Notes: generated by a model not told the origin, from the sequence alone. DNA of 64,000 nt from Stentor coeruleus (GCA_001970955.1 MPUH01000169.1:27373-91372), one strand, 5' to 3'. Shown: positions 37,965 through 48,823, counted from the stretch's first letter. Translations and numbers: made by a program.

Positions 37965-39332
37965 ATGGCAGAGTCCTATTCAGAAAGTACTCCTCAAGCT
38001 GAAGAGATCCCACTAGACCCAAACTCCCCTAATTACACTACTCCCAAAGTCTCTTTACCAAAAGTTCCTCTTTATTATGATTTAACAACTCCAGAAAAGC
38101 CAAGATCCATCTCTTCCAAAAGTACAATTTCCGATTATCCTAAATCTTATAACGAAGACTTACTATTAGACTACCAAACATCAATTAAAAAACTACTTTT
38201 CTTCATCTCAGCTATAAAAAAACCTCACAAAAGACTTGCCAAGCAAAATAAATCATGGAAAATATGGCAAAGTCTTATTTCTAAAAATAACCTAAGTTTT
38301 GCAATCAGCACCAATTCCCTTTTTGGTACCCCATCTAAATATCAACCTCAAGATATTCCAAATATAACATTTAGTAATGAATCTATGGCAAGTCTAATTA
38401 TAAACGGTATGAAAATAGAAAATCAAGTTATAAAAACCCCTAAATGGAAAAAAATCCATAAAGCTCCTAGGAAAATCAAAAATGCTATAAGTTCAGCAGA
38501 GCTTAGGCATTTTTATAAGAAAAAAACTATGTTTAATAGATATAAAAAAACTGTTTTAAACCCGAAATTTGTCCCAGCAAAAAAACCTATTGTTAGAATG
38601 CGTATGTTAGCTCTTAGAAATGATATTAAAATTTTTGCGAAATATTTTAGAAGACAATTTTTAAGGTTTTATAGTATTTGTATTGAGAAATCAAAAGTAG
38701 ATGTTGCTGTAAGTAGAGCTTTAAAGGTTTTAACGGGATGTTGTGAGAATCAGAAGGTTGGGGCTTTTTGGCGTATATTGGAGATTAGTAATAGATTAAA
38801 GACTAAAGAGATTATTAAGAAACAAGCAATGAAGAGCTCAGTTAAGTTATTAGATAATGCTATAAACTATTGGACTGTTTATGGTAAAGAAATGCTACTA
38901 AGGAAAAATTATGAATGTAGGACAAGATTTTTAGGTTCTATGGTAAGGGTATGCATAAAAAAACTCAGAAAATACTTTTTCAGTATTGTCAGTCAGAATC
39001 TAAAATCTTTAAGAAACATCGTTACTGAACTTGATAAAAAAATGTCTTTGTCTCGAGGAAAAAAATTTTTAAACTGGAGATTTCAATGCAGCTTTCAAAG
39101 ACATATACTAAAATACAAACACCAAGGAGCAACTAAAATTCATAAAACTCTTTGTTCAATACAAAAAAACTTTTTGCTTCTTAGTTTTTTATTTATAAAA
39201 TCATCTGCATCAAGTAAAATATACACCCATAAACCCTTTTCAATTTTAGTGGAATCTTCAATACCAGTTTCTAAAGCCTCTTTAATATGCTGGATTTTAC
39301 TTTTTATCATTATGGCTATCGTTTTCATATAA
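37965..39332 (+). CDS. hypothetical basic helical protein with C-terminal tail anchor
   Basis: 455 residues. The N-terminus is Ser/Pro-rich (residues 1-65). From ~66 onward it is strongly basic and helical, with repeated aromatic helices (SWKIWQSLIS, AFWRILEIS, AINYWTVYGKEML, FLNWRFQCSF) spaced by Lys/Arg, a style seen in ciliate cytoskeletal proteins with Trp-centred repeats. The very last residues are one hydrophobic helix, ICWILLFIIMAIVFI, with nothing after it, so the protein should be tail-anchored in the ER, nuclear envelope or another membrane. The start has a ctatataaATGG context. Function unknown; linking a membrane to the cytoskeleton is a guess. Confidence 0.65.
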   Translation: MAESYSESTPQAEEIPLDPNSPNYTTPKVSLPKVPLYYDLTTPEKPRSISSKSTISDYPKSYNEDLLLDYQTSIKKLLFFISAIKKPHKRLAKQNKSWKIWQSLISKNNLSFAISTNSLFGTPSKYQPQDIPNITFSNESMASLIINGMKIENQVIKTPKWKKIHKAPRKIKNAISSAELRHFYKKKTMFNRYKKTVLNPKFVPAKKPIVRMRMLALRNDIKIFAKYFRRQFLRFYSICIEKSKVDVAVSRALKVLTGCCENQKVGAFWRILEISNRLKTKEIIKKQAMKSSVKLLDNAINYWTVYGKEMLLRKNYECRTRFLGSMVRVCIKKLRKYFFSIVSQNLKSLRNIVTELDKKMSLSRGKKFLNWRFQCSFQRHILKYKHQGATKIHKTLCSIQKNFLLLSFLFIKSSASSKIYTHKPFSILVESSIPVSKASLICWILLFIIMAIVFI

Positions 39333-39487
39333 TCAAAAGTTATGCATTAATACAATTTTAACATAAATATCACTATAAAACTCTAATCGACTTTTTTTCC
39401 TTTATATAAATCTCTGAATTTTTATTATAAAGACTATCAAAAAAACATAATTTATGCTATTCTTAAAAAATACAATCTAACCTTCTC

Positions 39488-41362
39488 TTAATCTTTTTCA
39501 GTATATTCTGGAAAACGATCAAATGCTAAAAGTTTTTCTTCATGTTTAGGTGACCACAAATCATTAACTAACTCTTTATTCAAGCCAATATTCCTATTAA
39601 CCCCCGGACTTGGCCTTCTTTTACCAATTTGCAGCAATGAACTTCTTTCTTCAGGCGTAAGTTCCCTTATATATAATTCCATAACTTTGCAAAACTGTTC
39701 TAAATTAAGGCCATGAACGAGTTTTTTAAGTTCTTCAAGAAAAGGTCCAAGTATTTTTGCTATGTTTTTAGGAATTTTTGCTGCTGATAAAGTGTTTTTG
39801 TCGATTTCCTGATTCTCATTTGGATTCAGGATTTCAAACAATTGGACAAATCTTATGGTTTTTATTCTGTTTAAAATTTTATCAGTCTGTTCATTTGAAA
39901 GTTTAACTTTTAAATCGTGGCTTTGAGATCTACAGTTTTTCCTAAGTTTTTCTCTTGTAATCATAGCTGGAGATTTGCTTCTTCGTGGTTTTTTATCGAT
40001 TTGGTCCCTTTGTTCTCTTTGTTCAAGGTAATATTGAAGGTTTTTTCGAGAGTTTATAATTTTTTGAGATAAATTTGGAGAGTTACTGAATTTCATTGGA
40101 GATTGCATGGCTGAACTGGATTTTTGCGATTTATTGTAAAGAAGTTGACAGCGATCTAAAGGCTTTGGTGGAGCATCAGATTGAAGAAGTTGGAGTCTAG
40201 GCATTTTTTTGTTAGGGGTTATTGTTGGTTTAAAAGTTATTTCTTTCATTTTCTCTTTGATCATTTTTTCTCTCATTTCGCTCACTTTTTTGTCATGTTT
40301 TTCTTTGTTTACTAATGCTTCATTGTATAATCGCTCACCAAAATTCGGTTTGTGAGAAATTTTTGAAGTCCTTAACTGCTCTGATTCATTACAGTTTTTC
40401 TCTGCCCTATCATCTTTTTCTTCTTTAAATGTTTTTATGTCTTTTAATTTTTTAAACTCTTTTATGTCTTTAATGCTTTTATGGTCTTTAATTTCTCTTT
40501 TTTCTTTGAGTTCTCTTTGTTCTCTTTGTTCTTTAAATTCTTTTTTCTCATTAGTGCCTTTTCCATCTTTTACAAATTTTATATCTTTACCATCCTTCAT
40601 ATCTTTAACATCTTTCATATCCTTAACTATATTAATATCTTTAGCATGTTTAGCTTCTTTAGCGTCATTTAAATCTTTAACATTTTTAGTATTTTTTTTA
40701 TCTTTAGGATCTTTAATAGCTTTAAAATCCTTAATATCCTTAAAATGCTTAGAATCTTTAGCATCTTTAGCATCTTTAACATCTTTAGCATCTTTAGCAT
40801 CTTTAACATCTTTAACATCTTTAACATATTTTACATCTTGCATATCTTTAACATCTTTAGCATCTTTAGCATCTTTAGCATCTTTAGCATCTTTAAATTT
40901 TTTTAATTCTTGAGAATCTCTAACATCATTTTGTCCCTTAAGTCCTTTAAATCCTTTAATTTCCTGCATTTTAAATTCTTCAATATCTTTAGTCTCTTCT
41001 TTAATATTAAAACTTTCTATTTTTTTTGAATCCTCTTGATTAGAACAAAAACTCTGATTGCTTTTATCAGCTTTAATAGTACTATGTTCAGCCATCATAG
41101 ATACTTCAATAGTAGGTTTAACATGAATATGTTGTTTTATAACATCAATTAGAACTTTTTCAGCTTCAGGATTTAGTTTATGTCTCCTGCAGAATTCTTT
41201 AGCGATAAATTTGGGTGTGTCATATTCTCTAAGAACAATTTCATCAGAATTTCCATGACCAATATCGATAGTCAATATGAGAATTTCCTTTCCATGATCC
41301 TCTACAGAATTATATATTGAGTTTTGGCTTCCTTCAATACTAGATATGTCCAACAAATCCAT
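39488..41362 (-). CDS. KD-repeat protein with ubiquitin-like N-terminus
   Basis: About 624 residues from MDLLDISSIEG; the frame extends upstream only to a TTG, and this ATG has a tatataataATGG context. Residues ~20-80 resemble a beta-grasp module seen at the start of several ciliate and algal proteins: ILILTIDIGHGNSDEIVLRE, then FIAKEFCRRHKL and VLIDVIKQHI. About residues 140-290 are a low-complexity run of KDx triplets (KDAKDVKDM...), a charged single alpha-helix or disordered rod. The C-terminal ~180 residues are folded (IRFVQLFEILNPNENQEID, an EF-hand-like helix-loop; LNLEQFCKVMELYI). The repeat has strong triplet slippage potential. Function unknown. Confidence 0.75.
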   Translation of the reverse strand: MDLLDISSIEGSQNSIYNSVEDHGKEILILTIDIGHGNSDEIVLREYDTPKFIAKEFCRRHKLNPEAEKVLIDVIKQHIHVKPTIEVSMMAEHSTIKADKSNQSFCSNQEDSKKIESFNIKEETKDIEEFKMQEIKGFKGLKGQNDVRDSQELKKFKDAKDAKDAKDAKDVKDMQDVKYVKDVKDVKDAKDAKDVKDAKDAKDSKHFKDIKDFKAIKDPKDKKNTKNVKDLNDAKEAKHAKDINIVKDMKDVKDMKDGKDIKFVKDGKGTNEKKEFKEQREQRELKEKREIKDHKSIKDIKEFKKLKDIKTFKEEKDDRAEKNCNESEQLRTSKISHKPNFGERLYNEALVNKEKHDKKVSEMREKMIKEKMKEITFKPTITPNKKMPRLQLLQSDAPPKPLDRCQLLYNKSQKSSSAMQSPMKFSNSPNLSQKIINSRKNLQYYLEQREQRDQIDKKPRRSKSPAMITREKLRKNCRSQSHDLKVKLSNEQTDKILNRIKTIRFVQLFEILNPNENQEIDKNTLSAAKIPKNIAKILGPFLEELKKLVHGLNLEQFCKVMELYIRELTPEERSSLLQIGKRRPSPGVNRNIGLNKELVNDLWSPKHEEKLLAFDRFPEYTEKD

Positions 41363-42198
41363 TATTATATATGAATGATAAATACTCAAGGAAATTTGTA
41401 ATGTTTTAGATTAAGTTTTTTGTATTTATGAATGGGTAGTTAAATAAAGTTTGATATAGCAAATTGATATTATATAGTAAATTATTATATGAGATATGAT
41501 GATTGATTATTAGGATGTTTTAGGGTAATTTATAGGTGAATTCTGAGATGCTGTTAAAAGCGTTGAGTATATAATAAGAAAAAGGCATTGGAGATTAAAG
41601 TAAATTTATATACTCTCATAAGCTTTTGTGTTGATATTCCTATTTATGAATAGCTTATAATCTATTTTGGTGATTATTATGAAGTCTTACACCTTTCATA
41701 GATTTTTCTTCACAACTGGATGTGATTTTAGTACTTTTTAAATTTTCTTATCGAATAAGCATTCTATTACAATATTTAGAAAATTTAATAATTAGATTAT
41801 GAATATAAGTGAAGTTTATACGTTCTTCACATAGACAAAACGCTTGATAGTTATATAATTTTTTATAAATTATATAGGATTTTATATCTGGGCATTACAC
41901 TAAGAGTTTTAAATAGGTCAGCAATATAAAACAAGTTATTCAAAATTCTATCATGTAAACATATCAACAAACCATTCAAAATAAAATTCTTAGTTTATAA
42001 AGATAAAAATGCAAATAAAAAGTAGTATAAAACCATATTTCACAAACAAAAAATTTAGAAAACCAATTTTTTTCAAGTCTTCAGCCTAGATCAGTAAATT
42101 TACACTAATACATAATTTTCTATTGGATAAAAAAATTATTATTTCTAATTTTTCATTGTAAAAAACTTGAATTTTAATCATCTTCGCCCTACAAATAA
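41363..42198. other. 0.8-kb divergent spacer
   Basis: Upstream of two divergent genes. No coding-like island. Near its end tcttcgccct precedes the E2 gene by 15-20 bases; tttcgcccttt also occurs about 35 bases before the KPAEE gene at 16764. Confidence 0.5.
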
Positions 42199-43998
42199 AT
42201 GGATCCTAATACCCTCAAAGAATCCACTGACAAGACTGAAGAGCTTTTAAACCTACCTCAGGAATGTGAAAACCTTAAAGAAAAAAATCTTCCTGAAACT
42301 CCAGTCACAAACCCAGAGAGTATACAAGAATCTCATCCTACTGAATCATTCTCAGAAAACACCGGTATAAAAAGAAAGGGCTCTATAGAAGTTCATGAAT
42401 CATTATCTGATATCAAAGAGCATCAAGACCCTGCTGAGCTTAAAAATTTCACAGAAGAAAAAAAAGTAGAGTCCATTGATGAAAAAACTCTTAATGAAAT
42501 TCCTGTGGAAATTCACAAAAAAGATGATGAAAAATCTATACCCGAGACTGAAAATGCTAAAGTTGATGTTGAAAATTTGGTTTCACAGTTCTTAGACGAT
42601 GTTGTAAAAGATGTCAACAAGCCTGTTGAAACTATTGAAAAATCTGAGCCTGAGTTAGTTGAACCTTTAGTCAAATTAGAAGGTATACTAAATCCAGAAA
42701 GCCATGATGATAAGCAAGTTGTAGAAAATAAGGAAGAAATAAAAGAAAAATCTGTTGTTGAAGAAAAAAAATCTGAAGTTGAGCTAAGCGAACCTGTAGT
42801 TAAATTGGACTTACCAGAAAAAGATAAAGAAGTTCATGATGAAAAACAAGTCTTAGAAAAAACTCAAGAAACTGAAGCAAAACCTGTTGTTGAAGAGAAA
42901 AAAGACACAGAAACACCTTCAGAATCTGAAACTCAAACTCAAGAATCTAAGCCAGCACAGCCTATTGAGCTAGAAGAACAAAAAGATCCAGTTCCAAAAA
43001 TTGAAGTAAAAGCTGAAGATATAAAAGAAGAAACTCCTATAGAACAAGCAACACTTGAAAATAATGAAGAACTTCCTCCTCCTCCTCAGATCCTATTCCG
43101 TGAGCCCTCATCAAGTGATCCTGAAGCTCCAGATAGTCAACATAGTTATTTCCAAGAATTAGGATCATTACGTTTGCAAATGAATGATTGGACTTCAACT
43201 CAACTTTCAACTTATATATACGATGATTCACCTTTAGACCAAGAAGGTTTAAATAGGATAAATAAAGAAATTAAAGCTATGACTAGAGCTTTACCTTGTG
43301 AACCTTCTGGTGCTGTATTTGTTAGTATAGATTCTAGCAATCTCAGTAGATTAAAAGTTATGATTTCAGGTACAGAAGATACACCATATGAACATGGATT
43401 ATATCTTTTTGACATAAAACTTGATAGCAACTACCCGAATTCTCCACCTAAAATGACCATAAAGACTACTGGAAATGGAACTTTGAGATTTAACCCTAAT
43501 TTGTATGATACAGGATTTGTTTGTTTATCGATTATTAATACTTGGGGTGGAGATCCTGAAGAAATGTGGAATCCTAGTTATAGCACATTACTTCAAGTAT
43601 TCTTATCAATTCAAGCATTAGTTATGAATAATGATGTTATTCAAAAAGAACCAGGTTATGAGCATATGGATACCAATTGTCCTGAAAATGAAGATTATGC
43701 AGGGATTGTTAAATATGGAAATATTTTATATGCAATGTTAGGTACATTAAAGAATCCACCTGAAGAATTTAAAGAAATTGTAATTAAGCATTTCACTTTG
43801 AAGAAAGAACATATTTTAAAGACTGTTGAGAAATGGGTAAAAGATTCTGAAAAGATAGGACATGGGTTTGGTGATTATATTTTGAGTTGCCATAATGCTG
43901 CGGCCATAAGTGCACTTTCGACTAGAGGTGCAAGTGTTGTGTTTAAGGAATTATATGATCAGTTGGTAGAAGAGCTTGCTAAGCTAACTAGTTTATAA
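42199..43998 (+). CDS. UBE2O/BIRC6-type E2 ubiquitin-conjugating enzyme with long acidic N-terminus
   Basis: 599 residues. Residues 1-~300 are Glu/Lys/Pro/Val-rich and disordered, starting MDPNTLKESTDK, close to the KPAEE protein start. The UBC domain runs ~345-500: LNRINKEIKAM, VMISGTEDTPYEHGLYLFDI, YPNSPPKM, then FNPNLYDTGFVCLSIINTWG with the catalytic Cys at ~441, and PSYSTLLQVFLSIQALV. The FNPNLY...CLSxxNTW form (instead of plain HPN) and the EPGYE ending are typical of the large E2s UBE2O and BIRC6. About 100 helical residues follow. It should accept ubiquitin from E1; large E2s of this class can act as E2/E3 hybrids. Confidence 0.9.
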   Translation: MDPNTLKESTDKTEELLNLPQECENLKEKNLPETPVTNPESIQESHPTESFSENTGIKRKGSIEVHESLSDIKEHQDPAELKNFTEEKKVESIDEKTLNEIPVEIHKKDDEKSIPETENAKVDVENLVSQFLDDVVKDVNKPVETIEKSEPELVEPLVKLEGILNPESHDDKQVVENKEEIKEKSVVEEKKSEVELSEPVVKLDLPEKDKEVHDEKQVLEKTQETEAKPVVEEKKDTETPSESETQTQESKPAQPIELEEQKDPVPKIEVKAEDIKEETPIEQATLENNEELPPPPQILFREPSSSDPEAPDSQHSYFQELGSLRLQMNDWTSTQLSTYIYDDSPLDQEGLNRINKEIKAMTRALPCEPSGAVFVSIDSSNLSRLKVMISGTEDTPYEHGLYLFDIKLDSNYPNSPPKMTIKTTGNGTLRFNPNLYDTGFVCLSIINTWGGDPEEMWNPSYSTLLQVFLSIQALVMNNDVIQKEPGYEHMDTNCPENEDYAGIVKYGNILYAMLGTLKNPPEEFKEIVIKHFTLKKEHILKTVEKWVKDSEKIGHGFGDYILSCHNAAAISALSTRGASVVFKELYDQLVEELAKLTSL

Positions 43999-44204
43999 TA
44001 GATAGTAATATTATTTGGGAATATGTGAAATAACTGGAATAATGAGCCTGAGGATTTTATAGATGTATGTTAGGGTTAATAATTAAAGGGTTTATTTAGA
44101 AAATAGATTATTTAAAGTTGTATATATTGAGAGGTTAAAAATCTTAAACTGACTGAAAATTAAAAACTATTTTATCTTTTAATAAACTGCCTGTCATCTT
44201 AAGA

Positions 44205-44618
44205 TTAAATAATACTACAGCTTTCCGTGCATATTAAACAGTTACTAAAGATCTTTCTTGTTTTAATATCTTCCATTTGAAATAGCATGCTTTCTATTTT
44301 GCCAACAGCCAACTCTGGGCAATGAAGTTTTGTTAAAGCTTTTGTCTGGGCATTAAGTTGAAGTTGTAAATCATCAGTTCTGTTTTTAAGAATTTCTAAT
44401 GCATTAATAATTGCTTGTCCTTGAACTTCTATAGAAATTGTAGGTTCTTCATTTATAGGATTTTCAATACTATCTGAATCAACAACACTTTTATTTGCAT
44501 CTATTTTTTGGAGCATTTCAGGGACTATTGACACAAGATCAGTCTCTTCTTCAGAGATCACACGTATTTTGTACTTGTAAAGATTAGGATTTTTCCTTTC
44601 AGTCAGTTCAGATTCCAT
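44205..44618 (-). CDS. small CaaX protein 1 (CSII)
   Basis: 137 residues. Residues ~14-20 read KYKIRVI, the beta-like KxxIxV segment shared with the 46191 and 47495 genes. A helix at ~75-115 (NALEILKNRTDDLQLQLNA, QTKALTKL) aligns with their NAL/GAL...LQ...SQTxxL helix. The C-terminus, CLICTESCSII, ends in CSII, a CaaX box with X = I, which geranylgeranyltransferase I could accept. Acidic overall; no enzyme motif. The first gene of the array. The sequence ends are clear (ATG in tatatatATG-like context, TAA). Function unknown. Confidence 0.72.
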   Translation of the reverse strand: MESELTERKNPNLYKYKIRVISEEETDLVSIVPEMLQKIDANKSVVDSDSIENPINEEPTISIEVQGQAIINALEILKNRTDDLQLQLNAQTKALTKLHCPELAVGKIESMLFQMEDIKTRKIFSNCLICTESCSII

Positions 44619-46190
44619 ATATTATATTTATGGGAGTAGAATTTTGAACTAGAATCAAAGATTATTTAATATTATAATTTAAAAAATACTAAAGATATGC
44701 TGTAATTTAATATAATAAAAAGAGATATTTAGATATAAAGGTAGATTGGTTTATGCTGATATAGATATTTGGATTTTTTAATCAAATCTAAAGGAATTAT
44801 TAGGTTTAGGAATAATTTGCCAAATTATCGATTAGTTGTTAATTTTTTAATGTAGAAAAGATTAGATTTTCATGATTATAAAAGTATAATCTTATGATTT
44901 AAGATACAGCAAATCAATAATTTGTCAAAGAAGTTTTAAAACTATGNATCTTATGATTTAAGATACAGCAAATCAATAATTTGTCAAAGAAGTTTTAAAA
45001 CTATGTAGAATTATCAATCAATAATAACTTTTAACAATTGATGATATTAACAAAATATGAATTGATTGGCAAAGCTAATAGGAAATAGTAGTAAAAGCTT
45101 GGAAATGTAGCTTCTTGAACAATTTTCCCATGATGGCAAGTTAATATAGAGAAGGAAAAAAATTGGACTATTTTTTTTTTCAATGTGATATTTTTATGGA
45201 AAAAAGCATCAGTATGAAGATATTTAATATTTGAACAAAACACAATTTTTAGAGAGTGCGAGTATATATTTTAAAACATAATTCACGAATCTTAGGCTAT
45301 AAAATATTATAAAAGTTATCTAAATTTCTAATAGCATCATTTCAAGTATAATTATTACTTCTTTTTCATATTCAAAATATTCACTAATAATTTCGGATTA
45401 AACTTTTATTCTTTTACTGAAATCATTTTATTATCTTTAACTATCTAAAACCTTTTCTTAGTCAAAACAATATAAAATGCTTAGTGAAGAATCTCACAAT
45501 TTTTAAAAATTCCATATTTTAAAGACTGACTCAAAAATATGATAAGAACTACCCTATCAAATACCTGCACAAATCCTAGTATTACCAATTTAGTTTATTA
45601 AAACATTTGCAGGATAAATAAAACCAATTCTTTACATAAATAAAACTTCGAAAAAACCAAAAAAATTTATATACAAAAACATACACATCGCTTCTATTCT
45701 AATACAAAAAATTCTAAATATTTATAACACTAAGCTTAATCTGCGAAAAGCATAAAATTTTCCATATATATATTTATAAAGTAATATGTATATATAGTAA
45801 TCAAATATATAAATGTAATAATCAAATACATAAATGTAATAATAACCTCAACTTTATTCATATCAATTACTCATATAAAACATAAAAATTACCTGATGAT
45901 AATAATCCCCTAATATCGATTCTTACAAAACTAAAAACACATATTTTATTATCAAAAATAATATATTATTAACTATTTACACAATATGAAATTTTAGCAA
46001 AATTAACCAAAAACCGGACATTAAACCTCATAATCTCAAATCTCATAGACTATTCTTAATAATAAACATTTATTTCTCAATACTTACCAAAAATCCTATA
46101 TACAATAATACAAAGTAGAAGTTATTTCTCCTTATAAATAGAATATAATATACCCAAAACAAAATTCTCATATAATACTACTTTAAACTA
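44619..46190. other. 1.6-kb AT-rich spacer
   Basis: Includes the N-joint at 44947. A weak island at 45066-45188 (plus) reads GNSSKSLEM, TAG, LLEQFSHDGKLI, TAG, RRKKIGLF; I do not call it. The rest is extreme AT-rich sequence with TA-rich tracts near 45760-45850. Confidence 0.5.
44889..45005. repeat. 58-bp direct repeat around N at 44947
   Basis: 44889-44946 equals 44948-45005. Confidence 0.9.
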
Positions 46191-46589
46191 TTAAAATATT
46201 AAGCAATTCCCTTGACAATTCGTAATTTTGTTTATATGAGAATTAACCCTTCTTTGGTTAATAATTTCGATTTTATACTCTAAATTACCAACAAAAGTCT
46301 CATCATCTGATGTACTACAAAGAGCTTCGGTTTGAGAAGAAGCTTTGGTGTCAAGATTAGCAACTATACTTTGAAGGTTTTGAATTTTTGTCAAGGCTCC
46401 TGAAAGTGATAAAATATCAGTTGAAGATCTTTTAATATGGTATCTTGGGCTTAATTTATCATTTTTATACTTGTTTTCTGCTGCTGATGAGTCGATTTCT
46501 GAATCTTCTGAACTGTCTACGTGGACTTTTATCATATATTTTTGGGTTTTTGACTTTCTTCGAGCTGATTGTAAAGCTTTACCGTCCAT
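46191..46589 (-). CDS. small CaaX protein 2 (CLIF)
   Basis: 132 residues. Aligns end to end with the neighbour at 47495: TQKYMIKVH / TQKFKIQVH; KLSPRYHIKRSST / TLSPKSIIKRSQT; GALTKIQNLQSIVANLDTK / NALAKIHDLQIQAAMLDIK; SSQTEAL / SSQTQTL; and GNCLIF / RNCLVF at the end. This fixes the family core: a KxxIxV strand, an LSP-x(3)-IKRS motif, one amphipathic helix and a CaaX box. X = F suits geranylgeranyltransferase I. The Ser/Asp-rich stretch VDSSEDSEIDSSAAE could be a CK2 phosphorylation region. No known family. Confidence 0.78.
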   Translation of the reverse strand: MDGKALQSARRKSKTQKYMIKVHVDSSEDSEIDSSAAENKYKNDKLSPRYHIKRSSTDILSLSGALTKIQNLQSIVANLDTKASSQTEALCSTSDDETFVGNLEYKIEIINQRRVNSHINKITNCQGNCLIF

Positions 46590-47494
46590 ATTTTTATTAA
46601 GACTAAATATTAATTTTTAATTCTAACGAAAAATATATATGGAAGACACCATAATTAATAGACAAAATTTACGAAATATGCATGATTATCTTTGGGATAT
46701 TAAAAACAATTATTGACTTGAGAGGTTAATCGATTTTTCATAGTGTTATATACAAATTTTTATAAAAATTTGCTTATAGTATCTTTAACTCTAAACTTTG
46801 AATGAAGGAAGATTTTATAAAGATTCAGAATTAAAAAAGATGCTAATAATGTTTATGTGAATGTCTTGAGTAGTATAGCAAATGATAAAATTTTAGAAGC
46901 ATAGTTGAATTCTCAAATCAATAATTATAAGCCCAAAAGTTAATCAAATATTTAAAATTATCCCATTATAAATGGCATTATAAGTTATTAATATTAAATT
47001 TTATATGATGACCTTTTTACCAAAAATATTTGATGGAAAAGCTTACCAGATTATTTTTTAAGGTATAAATCCAACTTATTTGGAAAACTTTATGTCCCAC
47101 TTTTAATATTAAAAAAAGACTACTTTTTTGAAAGTTTTATTGAACTAACTTCTCATAAATACTATAAATTTATTGCATTATAAAATACTATGTCAAAATT
47201 TCCCCAATTTCCATCTCTATTTAAAAAACTTCAGATTGGGAAAATTTCTTATACTAAAATATTTATCATATTAATTATTTTATCCAAACTTCAACCCTAG
47301 AAATTAATTTTTACAATGCATATTCTGTATAAAACTTTATAATCAGACATAGTGATAATTTTTATATCAAAATAAGCAAAAATTCTATATATAATATTGA
47401 ATTTCTAACTAAATTATAGGTTTTCTTATGGTTATAAAATAAATAATATATAAGTTTACTAAGAGTATTAACCTATAGGCTCTAACTTTAATAA
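46590..47494. other. 0.9-kb AT-rich spacer
   Basis: No coding-like island or repeat was recognised between these two close paralogues. Confidence 0.5.
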
Positions 47495-47869
47495 TTAAAA
47501 AACAAGGCAATTTCGCTGGATACTAGAAGGTTTAGTATTTTGAATTAGAACCTTTTGAATTTTATGTTCTATACTTGAAACTAAATGCTGATCATCTGAC
47601 ATAGCGTTTAAGGTTTGAGTTTGTGAAGAAACTTTTATATCGAGCATAGCTGCTTGAATTTGAAGATCGTGAATTTTTGCTAGCGCATTAGTCAGAGTAA
47701 ACTTCCTTGTTTGAGACCGTTTTATTATACTTTTTGGACTAAGGGTACAGTTTTTATCCTCATTTTCTGATGCAAATGAATTGACAAATGATTCTTTGGA
47801 GAACTCTTTATGCACTTGGATTTTAAATTTCTGAGTTCGGGAATTGAGAGGATTAGGTTTGAGAGACAT
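47495..47869 (-). CDS. small CaaX protein 3 (CLVF)
   Basis: 124 residues, the closest paralogue of the 46191 gene, sharing every motif listed there. It has a basic N-terminus (MSLKPNPLNSRTQKFKI) and a predicted helix at ~60-90, and ends QRNCLVF. The spacing of LSP, the helix and the box is almost unchanged between the two, while loop residues have diverged strongly. This suggests an old tandem duplication with purifying selection on the helix and the box. Product location: probably an intracellular membrane through the lipid tail. Confidence 0.78.
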   Translation of the reverse strand: MSLKPNPLNSRTQKFKIQVHKEFSKESFVNSFASENEDKNCTLSPKSIIKRSQTRKFTLTNALAKIHDLQIQAAMLDIKVSSQTQTLNAMSDDQHLVSSIEHKIQKVLIQNTKPSSIQRNCLVF

Positions 47870-48823
47870 ATCAGCAATTATATTATAAATGAATTTTTAT
47901 ATTTAAACAGTTTACAGAACATAATAAAGATAAAGTAAATATTTTTGTATATTTATTTAAGGGATTCAGGTTATTTAAGTAAGGCTAGATCTGCAATATT
48001 TTTTGGGTTTTATTAATGAATAATGGATTAATAGAATTCTAATCAATCACCTTAATATTGTTTTTTGTGATATTTATCACTTAGAATAAGTAAATTAAGC
48101 TAGATATTTATCTTTAATATAAACATGATAATATTATGTAAGTTGAAATTATTAAATTGTTATAAGATAGTTTTAGTGCTATGAAAGTCAAATAAGATCA
48201 TGCCATAATATATAAATATAACAATATAGCATTTTAAAATTTAGCTTATAGTATTTGACCTAAAAAAGCATATAGAGTGCCTTTAGCAAGAATGATTTGG
48301 TTTTATTTTACGTCTCAGGAAATATAATTTTTTATATTATTATTCAAGAAAAAATACATATAAACCCCAATATAAGTTTTAAACAATATAAATAATATGC
48401 TTTAAAATCCTCAGTTGTTTTTTTCCATGCGATAGCATCATTAAATTTATTTCTTATTGCAAAAATTTTTTTCCTAATCATTTTCATCAAGTCTAATAAA
48501 CATCTAATCTTATCAAATACTTAGTTTTTATAAGTATTTATTTTTAATAATATAACTCGAAACTAATACATTAAACCATAATAAATTTCTATCATATCAA
48601 AAATAATAAATCAAAGATTATATTAAATCATATAACACAATATTCTTTTAAGTAAAATAAACATTGTTTTTAATAGTCTTAGTATATAAAAAGAATATAT
48701 AATTTACTTCAAATAAAATAATCTTTACATTAAATATTAAATACTACTTTTGTCTTGTTGATCAAAAATCATTTATATTCATGAAAAGACTAATTTTTAG
48801 TGTTTATTTATATACAATAAGAT
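47870..48823. other. 1-kb AT-rich spacer
   Basis: A small less AT-rich patch near 48420-48450 (ccatgcgatagcatc) has no frame around it. Nothing else was seen. Confidence 0.5.

Noticed and set aside
40437-40913. Plus-strand Ser/Leu/Thr-rich frames.
   Set aside because: Antisense shadow of the KDx repeat in the minus-strand gene.
45066-45188. Island reading GNSSKSLEM and LLEQFSHDGKLI with two TAG codons.
   Set aside because: Too short, and another frame on the opposite strand is equally open; kept only as a note.
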